Source: Lichenicoccus sp965213775 (lineage in GTDB: Bacteria > Pseudomonadota > Alphaproteobacteria > Acetobacterales > Acetobacteraceae). Taken from it: a DNA stretch of 64,000 nucleotides. Both the position numbers and the translations under genes were made by a program. Of this stretch, positions 25,887 through 33,591 are shown in pieces. Below the pieces are notes generated by a model. The model worked only from the letters and a program-made list of their open reading frames with translations. It was not told where the DNA came from and made no database searches. Location of the stretch: the NCBI GenBank assembly GCA_965213775.1, contig CBDCAC010000007.1, positions 62,001 through 126,000 of the forward strand. Direction: 5' to 3'. How positions within the stretch are numbered: position 1 is the stretch's first letter; the number at the start of each line of letters is the position of its first letter.

Positions 25887-26546
25887 GTGCTGCACGTCGA
25901 TCCACACACCGACATCCTAGCGGTGATCGACGTCCAGCCCACCTTCATGCCCGGCGGCGAGTTGCCGGTCCCGCAAGGCGACCAGGTAGTCCCGGTGATC
26001 AACCACCTGCTGCAGGACCGCTTCCCTTCCGCCTTCGCCACGCAGGACTGGCATCCGCCCGGCCACAGCTCGTTCGCCAGCTCCCATCCGGGCGCTGCGC
26101 CCTTCGACATCGTGCAGATGCGCTACGGCAGCCAGATCCTGTGGCCCGATCACGCCCTGCAGGGCAGCCTCAGGGCGGCTCTCCATCCGGCTCTTACGCA
26201 GGAGCGCCTGCAGATGGTCCTCCGCAAGGGCATGGATCCGGCGGTCGACAGCTATTCCGCCTTCCTGGAGAATGACGGCGTCACCTCCACCGGGCTCTCC
26301 GGCTGGCTGCGCGACCGCGGCGTCCGGCGGATCTTCTTGTGCGGACTGGCGACCGATATCTGCGTCGCCCACTCCGCCCGTCACGCCGTCGAGCAGGGGT
26401 ACAAGGCAGCCCTGATCACCGACGCGTGCCGCGGCATCGGCAGCATCGACGCCGAGGGACGCAACAGCCTGGACCTCGCGAGACGCGGGCTGGCCGAGAT
26501 CGGCGTCACCTTCCTCACGTCGTCGGAACTCGCAGCCGGCACCTGA
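25887..26546 (+). CDS. pncA: Nicotinamidase / pyrazinamidase
   Basis: 219 residues from a GTG start 8 bp after htpG. Nicotinamidase converts nicotinamide to nicotinate in NAD salvage. Seen: LAVIDVQPTFMPGGELPVPQ with the catalytic Asp, FATQDWHPPGHSSFASSHPG (DWHPxxHxSFA, metal binding), VLRKGMDPAVDSYSAF (catalytic Lys), and IFLCGLATDICVAHSARHA (nucleophile Cys). All catalytic residues are kept. Confidence 0.95.
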   Translation: MLHVDPHTDILAVIDVQPTFMPGGELPVPQGDQVVPVINHLLQDRFPSAFATQDWHPPGHSSFASSHPGAAPFDIVQMRYGSQILWPDHALQGSLRAALHPALTQERLQMVLRKGMDPAVDSYSAFLENDGVTSTGLSGWLRDRGVRRIFLCGLATDICVAHSARHAVEQGYKAALITDACRGIGSIDAEGRNSLDLARRGLAEIGVTFLTSSELAAGT

Positions 26547-26634
26547 GCACCCGCCACGCGCCCCTGGGACAACGTCCCGCGCGCCTTGACGGTGACGACG
26601 AAATCCTCGAAAACCCGGCACGCCACGGTCGGAT

Positions 26635-26709
26635 GGGCGCGTAGCTCAGCGGTAGAGCATCGCCTTCACACGGCGGGGGTCACAGGTTCAATCCCTGTCG
26701 CGCCCACCA
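26635..26709 (+). tRNA. tRNA-Val(CAC)
   Basis: Plus strand. Acceptor GGGCGCG/CGCGCCC, discriminator A and encoded CCA. The anticodon loop TTCACAC gives CAC. It differs from tRNA-Val(GAC) at 21801-21875 only in the anticodon arm, and a few bases beyond both ends (CGGAT before, TCCG after) are also shared. Confidence 0.97.
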
Positions 26710-26715
26710 TCCGCT

Positions 26716-28611
26716 TCAGAACCCGAACATATGGTCGAGCGAGAACGCGCCCGCCTCGTCCATCAGCCCGTGATAGCCGAAGAGCCGGCAGGTCGGATCC
26801 CGGATAAGCACGTAGCCGGCCGGACCCGCCCGGACGAGCAGGTCGTCGCCGAACATCTCGTGCGGCCAGACCATCATCGATCCGCAGCAGCGTATCTCGA
26901 TCGCTCGCTCCGCCAGCGCCGCGCCGTCACCGTCATGAAGCACCAGCCGGGTGCTCGATCGCGGATGCCACGGTGCCGACGCAGGATAGATCAGCGCGCT
27001 GAAGCTGCGTCGCATCGCATCGCCGAGCTTCAGGAACAGCCGCGTCGAGAGCCCGGGCGGCGGCCCCGAGTAGGATTGCGGCTCATCGCGATAGACCATG
27101 GCGGTGTTGAAGATGTGCGCGCCGAAGCTGGTCTCGGCGACGTGGCCGCTGCCGATATGTTCGTATCGAACCAGCGCGTGCATCCAGCCATCCGCCTCCC
27201 CGCCGTCGCGAAAATCGTACGCGAGCTCGGCATGCCCCCCCGCCTCCCCGAGATCGGCCGCAAGGTCGGCCAGGTCCAGCGCCACGCCATGGTCACGCGC
27301 CAGGCAGCCCAGGAAGCGCTCGGCCGTCCGGCACCCCGCCGCATCGAACAGATCGACCCGCAGCGGCAGCGTGGATTGGCGCTCCGCCATCGGCACAGGC
27401 TGCACGACGCTGCGAAACCGTGTCGGGTCCAGCACCGGGAACGGCAGGATGTAGCCGCGCCCGAGGTTCGTCGGCAGCGTCGGGATGCCCGGATCGCTGA
27501 CCAGGTCGGGACGCTCCACGTTCAGGTGCGCGATCCGGCGGCGGCCGCCCCGCAGCACCTCGTAGCGGGGCCGCACCATGTGCCGCCCGCAGCGCAGCTC
27601 GAGCTGTGCCGGCCAGCGCAGGCCCGGAAGCTGAGCCGACACGTCCACCGCCACGCTGGCGTAGGGCGCCACCGTGAACGGCAGTGTCACCGGCGACTCC
27701 GCCCCCATGCGATCGAGCGCGATGGCGCCAGCCGGGATCGGCACCGCGTGGGAGTTCTGCACCCACAGCACCACCGTCTCGCCCTGGTCCGGAGCCGGAA
27801 GGTTGGCGTAGCGGTTCGACGGCCAAGCATTGGCGTCGTGCGTGACCGAGAGGCTCCGGTTGCCGTCCCGGCCCAGGGTGTCGAGCGCGTACTTGACGAC
27901 ATCGTGCCCGGCGATGCCGATCGCATGGACGAACAGCTGTCCGCAGAACGCGTCGAGCCCGAAGCGGTCACGCACGTCGCGGCTATCCACCACGATGCCC
28001 CCCGGCCCCGGGGGGACATCCTCCTGCCAGGTCGCGAGCACCCCGCCCGCGGCGTCATAGAGCCTCAGCCAGAGCCGGACCCGCGCCGCGCCGTAGGCGT
28101 GCCAGTAGTTCGCCGTCACCAGTCGCGTCGAGAGCGTATCGTCGTCCCGAAAGAAGGCGAAATTGGTCGCGAAATTCAGCCGGTCCAGGTATGGGCGCGG
28201 CCGCGTGAGCATGGCGTCCGGCAGCCGCACCGCATCCAGCGTCACCACCTGAAGCGAGGCCGGGATCATGTGCGCGATCCGCGCCCGGATACGCTCGGCG
28301 TCGAACGCGGCCACCAGCAGCACCGATGCCTCGGACCGGCCGATCTCGCTCAGCGGCCGGGTCCGCACGCCCAGCATCTCCCGACCCACCCCCAGCACGT
28401 CGTGCACGTAGAGTTCCGCGATCGGCGGCAGGTCGGCGTGCAGCGCGAACAGCATCGCCGCCGCGCCATCCGGGTCATACACCGCGAGCCGCCCCGCCTG
28501 ACGCAGCCTCCCGCCAAGTGCCGCGACCGCCTCCGCCGCCAGCGGATGCGCCAGCGCCTTGTAGAGCGCGTTGCCGCCCTGACGCGCGTCGTAGGTTTGG
28601 ATGTCCAGCAT
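26716..28611 (-). CDS. Conserved large protein of unknown function next to ELM1-like gene
   Basis: A 631-residue protein without a signal peptide or membrane segment. It begins MLDIQTYDARQGGNALYKAL and carries AVYDPDGAAAMLFALHADLP, YLDRLNFATNFAFFRDDDTL, VVDSRDVRDRFGLDAFCGQL and SFGAHIFNTAMVYRDEPQSY; several stretches suggest alternating strands. It lies 6 bp after the ELM1-like gene in the same direction, so the two are probably co-transcribed. It might belong to a lipopolysaccharide or surface polysaccharide function, but no sequence motif shows this. The function is unknown to me. Confidence 0.6.
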   Translation of the reverse strand: MLDIQTYDARQGGNALYKALAHPLAAEAVAALGGRLRQAGRLAVYDPDGAAAMLFALHADLPPIAELYVHDVLGVGREMLGVRTRPLSEIGRSEASVLLVAAFDAERIRARIAHMIPASLQVVTLDAVRLPDAMLTRPRPYLDRLNFATNFAFFRDDDTLSTRLVTANYWHAYGAARVRLWLRLYDAAGGVLATWQEDVPPGPGGIVVDSRDVRDRFGLDAFCGQLFVHAIGIAGHDVVKYALDTLGRDGNRSLSVTHDANAWPSNRYANLPAPDQGETVVLWVQNSHAVPIPAGAIALDRMGAESPVTLPFTVAPYASVAVDVSAQLPGLRWPAQLELRCGRHMVRPRYEVLRGGRRRIAHLNVERPDLVSDPGIPTLPTNLGRGYILPFPVLDPTRFRSVVQPVPMAERQSTLPLRVDLFDAAGCRTAERFLGCLARDHGVALDLADLAADLGEAGGHAELAYDFRDGGEADGWMHALVRYEHIGSGHVAETSFGAHIFNTAMVYRDEPQSYSGPPPGLSTRLFLKLGDAMRRSFSALIYPASAPWHPRSSTRLVLHDGDGAALAERAIEIRCCGSMMVWPHEMFGDDLLVRAGPAGYVLIRDPTCRLFGYHGLMDEAGAFSLDHMFGF

Positions 28612-28617
28612 GTCGCC

Positions 28618-29595
28618 CTACTCGGTTGCCGCACCGACCGGCGCGTCCGCGCCGGGATCGCCGCCCAGGCCAAGGCGCCGCCGCATCGCATCCGCCACCG
28701 CCGGCGTGTCGTCCAGCGCCCGGCTCGGCCAGTCCTGCAGCCGGCCGCCGTACCAGCGTACGCGACCCGCTCGGCGCATCGTGTGCACGAACAGCCCGAT
28801 CCGCCGCGAGCGACCGGGAAGGGCGGCGACCATCACCGGCACCGACGTCGCCACCGCCTCGGAGATCATCGAGACGCTGTCGGTGGTGACGATGATCGCG
28901 TCTGCACAGGCGAGCAGCCCGAGATACGGGTTCTCCCCCTGCATGTTCCAGATCCACGCGCCGAGCGGCAGCAGCGCGCGCTCCAGCGCCGCCCTCACCG
29001 CGACGTCGGTTCGCCGCGAGGGGGTCGCCATCAGCCCGACCCGATCGTCGCGCATCATGCCGGCAAGCTGCCCGGCCAGCGCCGCGCCGACCGAGGCGTC
29101 CAGCCGATAGCGTCCGTTGGATCCGCCGACCAGCACCGCGACCAGCGGCCGCGGCAGCTGTGCGAAGCGGGGCAGCCAGCGTGCCCGCGCCGCCCGCAAC
29201 TGAGCCGCGCCGACGTGATGCAGCGCATTGCGCGATACCAGGACGTTGGGTCCCTCGATTTCGTCGTGGGTGTTCACGACGACCAGATCGAAGCGGTCCA
29301 GCCGCATGCGCGGGTTCTGGACCTGCACCACCCGCCGTCCGCGGCGGCGCAGCGTCGCACCGAGCGCCGCACCGACCCCGCCCACGCTCATCACCAGCCC
29401 GTCGGGCAGCGTCCCCATCGGCTCGATCGCGGTCATCGGCATCGGCCACCGTGCGGCGGGTATCCAGCGCCAGGGTCGCCGCGGCATCAGCGCGTGCACC
29501 GAATGCGCGAGCCCCGCGCGCTCCGCCAGCCCCACCGCCTGCGCCTGCAGCCCGGCGTAAGGCTGCGCCAGGATCACCGCGCGATCGCTCTGCAT
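28618..29595 (-). CDS. ELM1-like (DUF1022) family protein
   Basis: 325 residues. The ELM1/DUF1022 family (COG3660) is glycosyltransferase-like (GT-B); in plants it is linked to mitochondrial fission, in bacteria its role is not settled. Seen: VVVNTHDEIEGPNVLVSRNA, LVAVLVGGSNGRYRLDASVG, GAWIWNMQGENPYLGLLACA and DAIIVTTDSVSMISEAVATS, the C-terminal nucleotide-sugar-binding style motif. In many Alphaproteobacteria these genes lie by LPS or cell-envelope loci. The ATG at 29595 is 86 bp from the first copy of the palindromic repeat. Confidence 0.8.
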   Translation of the reverse strand: MQSDRAVILAQPYAGLQAQAVGLAERAGLAHSVHALMPRRPWRWIPAARWPMPMTAIEPMGTLPDGLVMSVGGVGAALGATLRRRGRRVVQVQNPRMRLDRFDLVVVNTHDEIEGPNVLVSRNALHHVGAAQLRAARARWLPRFAQLPRPLVAVLVGGSNGRYRLDASVGAALAGQLAGMMRDDRVGLMATPSRRTDVAVRAALERALLPLGAWIWNMQGENPYLGLLACADAIIVTTDSVSMISEAVATSVPVMVAALPGRSRRIGLFVHTMRRAGRVRWYGGRLQDWPSRALDDTPAVADAMRRRLGLGGDPGADAPVGAATE

Positions 29596-30071
29596 CGCCG
29601 TCTTGTGCGAGCCGCCTCGACCCGCGTCAACAGCCAGGGCATCGTCCGCGGGCGCGGGCGACCGGCATTATGCTCTGGCAGGCTGCGGAAACATCAAGGC
29701 AAGGGCTCTGCCCTTGACCCGTTGGGGCCGCAGGCCCCAAACCCCACTTTCTTAAACTAACGTTTTCAGAGGCTTGTCTTTGATGGGGTCAAGGGGCAAA
29801 GCCCTTTGCCTGCTCTTCGTTCCGTGACGTTCCGAGGCGCCGGCCTTCAGCAGCCTGCCAGAGCTTGACTTCGACCGGGAAAATCGGCGATCAGATGCCG
29901 CGCCTTTCGACGTGATCCGCCATCGACGCCCGGCCATCCAGCCTCACCGGCGCCATGCGGTCCGCAGGCCCAGGCCGCAGCACGGGCCATCCGGGTTCTC
30001 CGCACTTCGCCTGACGCGCCGGTTCGTGATCCCGTCGATCGCCGCGACCGCCGGAAAGGCTTATCCCCCGC
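29596..30071. other. Divergent intergenic region with a palindromic repeat
   Basis: 476 bp between the divergent ELM1-like and DEAD-box genes. It holds one full copy of the palindromic repeat (29681-29817). The rest (29596-29680 and 29818-30071) shows no frame, tRNA or terminator that I can support; the DEAD-box gene has GGAAAGG as its ribosome site just before 30072. Promoters for both genes should lie here, but no clear -35/-10 pair stands out. Confidence 0.6.
29681..29817. repeat. Palindromic intergenic repeat, copy A (full length)
   Basis: A 137-bp element with GGCAAGGGCTCTGCCCTTGA at the left end and its near-inverse (GGGTCAAGGGGCAAAGCCC then TTTGCC) at the right end, and an inner GGGGCCGCAGGCCCC palindrome. 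A spacer with CTTTCTTAAACT lies between. Copy B at 31226-31360 is nearly identical and in the same orientation. Because this copy lies between divergent genes, it is not a terminator for either. Confidence 0.85.
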
Positions 30072-31223
30072 ATGACCACCCAGTTCGACACGCTCGGGCT
30101 CTCGTCCGCCATCCTGGACGCCGTACGTCAGGAAGGCTACCTCGTCTGCACGCCGATCCAGGCCGAGGCGATCCCCGCGATCCTGCAGGGTCGCGACCTT
30201 CAGGGTATCGCGCAGACCGGCACCGGCAAGACCGCCGCTTTCGCGCTGCCGATCCTGCACCGCCTGCTCGACGCGACGGCCCGCACGCCGCGCCAGGGCT
30301 GCCGCGCCCTGATCCTGTCGCCCACCCGAGAGCTCGCCGGCCAGATCGCGCAGAGCTTCCGCGCCTACGGCCGCAACACGCCACTGCGCACCAGCCTGGT
30401 CCATGGCGGCGTGCCCAAGCATCCGCAGGCCCGAGCACTGGCGAACGGCACCGACATCCTGGTCGCGACGCCCGGCCGCCTGCTCGACCACCTCTCGGAC
30501 CGCAGCATCCGGCTCGACGCCACCGAGATCCTCGTCCTCGACGAGGCCGACCACATGCTCGATCTCGGCTTCATCCTGCCGATCCGCAAGATCGCGGCGT
30601 TGCTGCCGGCCGGGCGGCAGAGCCTGTTCTTCTCGGCGACGATGCCGCGCGAGATCGCCCTCCTCGCCGCCCAGCTGCTTCGCGACCCGGTGCAGGTCGC
30701 GGTGGCGCCGGTCGCCACCACCGCCGACCGGGTCGAGCAACGCGTGATCTTCGTCGACACGGCGCGCAAGCGGCAGGTCCTCACCGAGTTCCTGCGCAAG
30801 ACCCGCGACGGGCGCATCCCCGGACGCACCCTGGTCTTCACCCGGACCAAGCACGGCGCCGACCGCGTCGTCGAGTTCCTCGACAAGGCCGGCCTTTCCT
30901 GCGGCGCCATCCACGGCGACAAGAGCCAGGCGCAGCGCGAGCGCGCGCTGATGAGCTTTCGCAAGGGCCAGATCTGCGTCCTGGTGGCGACCGACGTCGC
31001 CGCCCGCGGCATCGACATCGACGGCGTGACCCACGTGATCAATTTCGACCTGCCGAACGTGCCCGAGAGCTACGTCCACCGGATCGGTCGCACCGCCCGC
31101 GCCGGGCAGGGCGGGGTCGCGATCTCGTTCTGCGACGCCTCGGAGCGCGCGCACCTGCGCAGCATCGAGAAGCTGATCCGGACGCGGCTGACGGTCTCCG
31201 AGCCAGGCCAGCTCGCCGCCTAG
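30072..31223 (+). CDS. DEAD-box RNA helicase (RhlE-like)
   Basis: 383 residues, so a compact DEAD-box helicase without a long basic tail. Such helicases unwind RNA duplexes in ribosome assembly, decay or cold stress. Seen: the Q motif (YLVCTPIQAEAIP), AQTGTGKT (motif I), SPTRELAGQI (Ia), DEADHMLDLGF (II), FSATMP (III), and RIGRTARAG with the preceding HRIGRT (VI). It is flanked by copies A and B of the palindromic repeat. Assignment to RhlE rests on overall layout. Confidence 0.92.
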   Translation: MTTQFDTLGLSSAILDAVRQEGYLVCTPIQAEAIPAILQGRDLQGIAQTGTGKTAAFALPILHRLLDATARTPRQGCRALILSPTRELAGQIAQSFRAYGRNTPLRTSLVHGGVPKHPQARALANGTDILVATPGRLLDHLSDRSIRLDATEILVLDEADHMLDLGFILPIRKIAALLPAGRQSLFFSATMPREIALLAAQLLRDPVQVAVAPVATTADRVEQRVIFVDTARKRQVLTEFLRKTRDGRIPGRTLVFTRTKHGADRVVEFLDKAGLSCGAIHGDKSQAQRERALMSFRKGQICVLVATDVAARGIDIDGVTHVINFDLPNVPESYVHRIGRTARAGQGGVAISFCDASERAHLRSIEKLIRTRLTVSEPGQLAA

Positions 31224-31225
31224 CG

Positions 31226-31360
31226 GGCTGCGGGAAAATCAAGGCAAGGGCTCTGCCCTTGACCCGTTGGGGCCGCCGGCCCCAAACCCCTTTTTCTTAA
31301 ACTGATGTTTTCAAAGGTTTGCTTTTGATGGGATCAAGGGGCGAAGCCCCTTGCCTTTCT
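31226..31360. repeat. Palindromic intergenic repeat, copy B (full length)
   Basis: About 135 bp and nearly identical to copy A at 29681-29817, in the same orientation, with the same end arms and inner palindrome (here GGGGCCGCCGGCCCC). It begins 3 bp after the DEAD-box stop and ends next to the stop of the convergent FAD-protein gene. Together copies A and B bracket the helicase as direct repeats 1.5 kb apart. Confidence 0.85.
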
Positions 31361-32332
31361 TCAGGCAGCCCAGGCCGCGGCGCGGCCGGAGTCGAAGGCG
31401 TCCTCCACCCGTCCGCCAAGACACCAGTCGCCGCACACCACCAGCTCCGCCGCCGGATCGTACAGGCAGGCCTGCCCGAGGGGACGGGCGGCCCGTGCAT
31501 GACGCCAGCGATGCACCGCGCGATGCATCGGTTCGGCATCGATGCCGGTCGCGGCGATGAAGGCTGCGTGCAGGTCAGCCGCTACCGCGTCCGGCTGCCT
31601 CTCCAGATGCGCGGCCGACCACACCGGGCCGCCATGGGCGACCCAGCAATCCGGCAGGCGGGACCGGCCGGGGCGTGAGCTGTCCCGCGCGATCCAGCAG
31701 AGCGACCCGTCGAGGATCCGCGTATCCGCGCCGGCCTGCCGCTCCGCATAGGCCAGCATGATCGCCCAGCATGGCTCCATGACGACGGCGTCGACCGCGT
31801 CGGCGAATGCATGTTCCAGCGCCGTCAGCAACGGCGCCGCCTGCGGCGCCGGCAGCGCCAGCACGATCCGGTCGAACGGTCCGGCGCACTCTCCGCCAGG
31901 GCCGACCGTGCCGGGCCTGACCGCCGCCGCATCCTGATGATGCACGAGCCAGCCAGCGCGTGCGCGCTCGATCAACGTGACCTGACGCAGCGAAACCAGG
32001 CTGCCGATGCCGCCCTGCGCCGCCGCCTGGCCGAGTGCCGACATGCCCGGCAGCCCCACCCAGCGCGGTCGCGCGCGAGCCGGGTCCCAGGCGGCGACGT
32101 GCTCGCCCGCGCCGGCCAGGAAGGCCTGGAACGCGTCGCCGCGCGCGGTCGCGTACTGCGCTCCATGATCGAAGCGAAGCGCATCGATCCGGCGGGTCGC
32201 CAGCCGACCTCCCGGACGCCGCCCTTTGTCGAACACCACGACCTCGGCGTCGCTCGCGTGCAGGACCCGGGCGCAGGACAGGCCGGCCATCCCGGCGCCG
32301 ATGACGGCGATGCGCGTGCGGGCTTTGGCCAT
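31361..32332 (-). CDS. NAD(P)/FAD-dependent amine oxidase-like protein
   Basis: 323 residues from the ATG at 32332. The Rossmann motif RIAVIGAGMAGLSCARVL (GxGxxG) is at the N-terminus, followed by VVVFDKGRRPGGRLATRRI (the FAD motif DKGxxxGGR) and FDHGAQYATARGDAFQAFLA, the pattern of the renalase/COG3380 group of small FAD oxidoreductases. The C-terminus has AELVVCGDWCLGGRVEDAFD, the closing FAD motif with a Gly-Asp. Its substrate is unknown. The G17 tract lies 80 bp upstream of the start. A longer frame reaches 32659 but runs through the tract and is not expected. Confidence 0.85.
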   Translation of the reverse strand: MAKARTRIAVIGAGMAGLSCARVLHASDAEVVVFDKGRRPGGRLATRRIDALRFDHGAQYATARGDAFQAFLAGAGEHVAAWDPARARPRWVGLPGMSALGQAAAQGGIGSLVSLRQVTLIERARAGWLVHHQDAAAVRPGTVGPGGECAGPFDRIVLALPAPQAAPLLTALEHAFADAVDAVVMEPCWAIMLAYAERQAGADTRILDGSLCWIARDSSRPGRSRLPDCWVAHGGPVWSAAHLERQPDAVAADLHAAFIAATGIDAEPMHRAVHRWRHARAARPLGQACLYDPAAELVVCGDWCLGGRVEDAFDSGRAAAWAA

Positions 32333-32411
32333 CGCGCGACGCTGGGCCAGTCCGCAGACCCACGCAAGAGGCCGCGGCCGCGCCGGGACCGACATCGCGC
32401 CGGGATCACGC

Positions 32412-32428
32412 GGGGGGGGGGGGGGGGG
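32412..32428. repeat. Homopolymer of 17 G
   Basis: An uninterrupted run of 17 G residues between the FAD-protein gene (start 32332) and the glycosyltransferase stop (32446). On the minus strand it is a C run 80 to 96 bp before the FAD gene start. Such tracts mutate by slippage and often cause assembly error. Nothing else of interest is in this 113-bp gap. Confidence 0.9.
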
Positions 32429-32445
32429 CGGGCGGGCGGCCGGTG

Positions 32446-33588
32446 CTAGGCGCTGACGATCTCGCTCTGCGCCGCCGCCTCGGCCGCATGACCGGCGGTC
32501 ACGTCGCCATCGAACGCCTCCTGGATCTGCCGCACCAGATGCTCCGCCATCTGCCGCCAGCGTTCCCGCGGATCCGGCCGCGCGTCGCTGGCGCAGGCCG
32601 GCGGCGCGGTGAGCAGCCGCGTCAGCTCCGAGCGGATGCTGCTGGGATGCGGCTCGCACAGCAAGGCCAGCCGCTCGTCGCCGAACTGTTCGGCAAGACC
32701 GCCGACCCGGGTCGCCACCACCCAGCGCCCAGCGGCGATCGCGACCGCCGCGACGCCGCTCTGGCTCGCTTCACGATACGGCAGCAGCACCGCGTCGGCC
32801 CAGCCGATCAGCGCGCCCACCTCGTTCTCCGGCACCCAGCGATTCTCCACCCGCACCCGCGGCAACGCCGCCAGCCTGCGCAGGGTCTCGCTGTGCGGCC
32901 CCTGCCCCACGACCCGGACCTCGTAGGGCGGCACCTCGTCCAGTCCACGCAGCGCCGTCTCGAGCAGGTCGAGCCCCTTGTAGGGCAGCAGGCGACCGAA
33001 GCAGAGCAGGCGCATGGGGCCGCCATGCGAGAGCGGCGGCGGCGGGCGCGGACCGAACACGAACGGCGGCAGGCTGGCCCTCAGCAGCGGCTTGCCGTGC
33101 GCCGCCCGCTGCCGCGCCAGACGTTCGGCGACGTGATGGGTCAGCGCGATCAGCGCGTCGGCACGGCGGATCAGGCGGCGCTGCAGCGCCATCTGCATCG
33201 GAAAGCCGTCCCCCGGATGCAGGTCCGCATCATGCACGGTCACCACCAGCTTGACGCGCAGCTGCCGCAGCGCCCAGGCCATCACCAGGTCGAGCGGCCC
33301 GGGCATGGCGCAGATCGCCACCTGCGGCGCCAGCGCCTGGATCCGCCGCATCAACGACCAGACCGTCAGCGGCGACAGCAGCAACCGGCAGAGATAGCCC
33401 GGCATGCCGTCATAGGTCCGCACCGGCAGCACGCAGAGCGGCCTGTCCTGCGAGCTCAGGATCTCGGCGCGCGTGGAGAGCGAGAGGAACACGTGCTGCC
33501 CGGGCACGCTGGCGAGGCTCGCCGCCAGCTCCGTCGCGACCCGCGGACCGGCTCCTCGTCTTCCCCACTGCCAGACCAGGATCCTCAC
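32446..33588 (-). CDS. Glycosyltransferase family 4 (group 1)
   Basis: 380 residues, GT-B fold. Seen: MRILVWQWGRRGAGPRVATE, VVTVHDADLHPGDG (acceptor/loop), the RLLCFGRLLPYKGLDLLETA sugar-nucleotide site start and PYREASQSGVAAVAIAAG with the E-x7-E motif (Glu at both ends) for retaining transferases. The acceptor is unknown; surface polysaccharide is likely from its pairing with a second transferase 3 bp upstream. The gene ends 18 bp before the G17 tract. Confidence 0.88.
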   Translation of the reverse strand: MRILVWQWGRRGAGPRVATELAASLASVPGQHVFLSLSTRAEILSSQDRPLCVLPVRTYDGMPGYLCRLLLSPLTVWSLMRRIQALAPQVAICAMPGPLDLVMAWALRQLRVKLVVTVHDADLHPGDGFPMQMALQRRLIRRADALIALTHHVAERLARQRAAHGKPLLRASLPPFVFGPRPPPPLSHGGPMRLLCFGRLLPYKGLDLLETALRGLDEVPPYEVRVVGQGPHSETLRRLAALPRVRVENRWVPENEVGALIGWADAVLLPYREASQSGVAAVAIAAGRWVVATRVGGLAEQFGDERLALLCEPHPSSIRSELTRLLTAPPACASDARPDPRERWRQMAEHLVRQIQEAFDGDVTAGHAAEAAAQSEIVSA

Positions 33589-33591
33589 GCC

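Noticed and set aside
26731..29760. A 1009-codon plus-strand frame over the 631-aa and ELM1-like genes
   Set aside because: It is the antisense of two genes with clear coding motifs; the translation is rich in His, Arg, Pro and Gln, a signature of GC-rich mirror frames.
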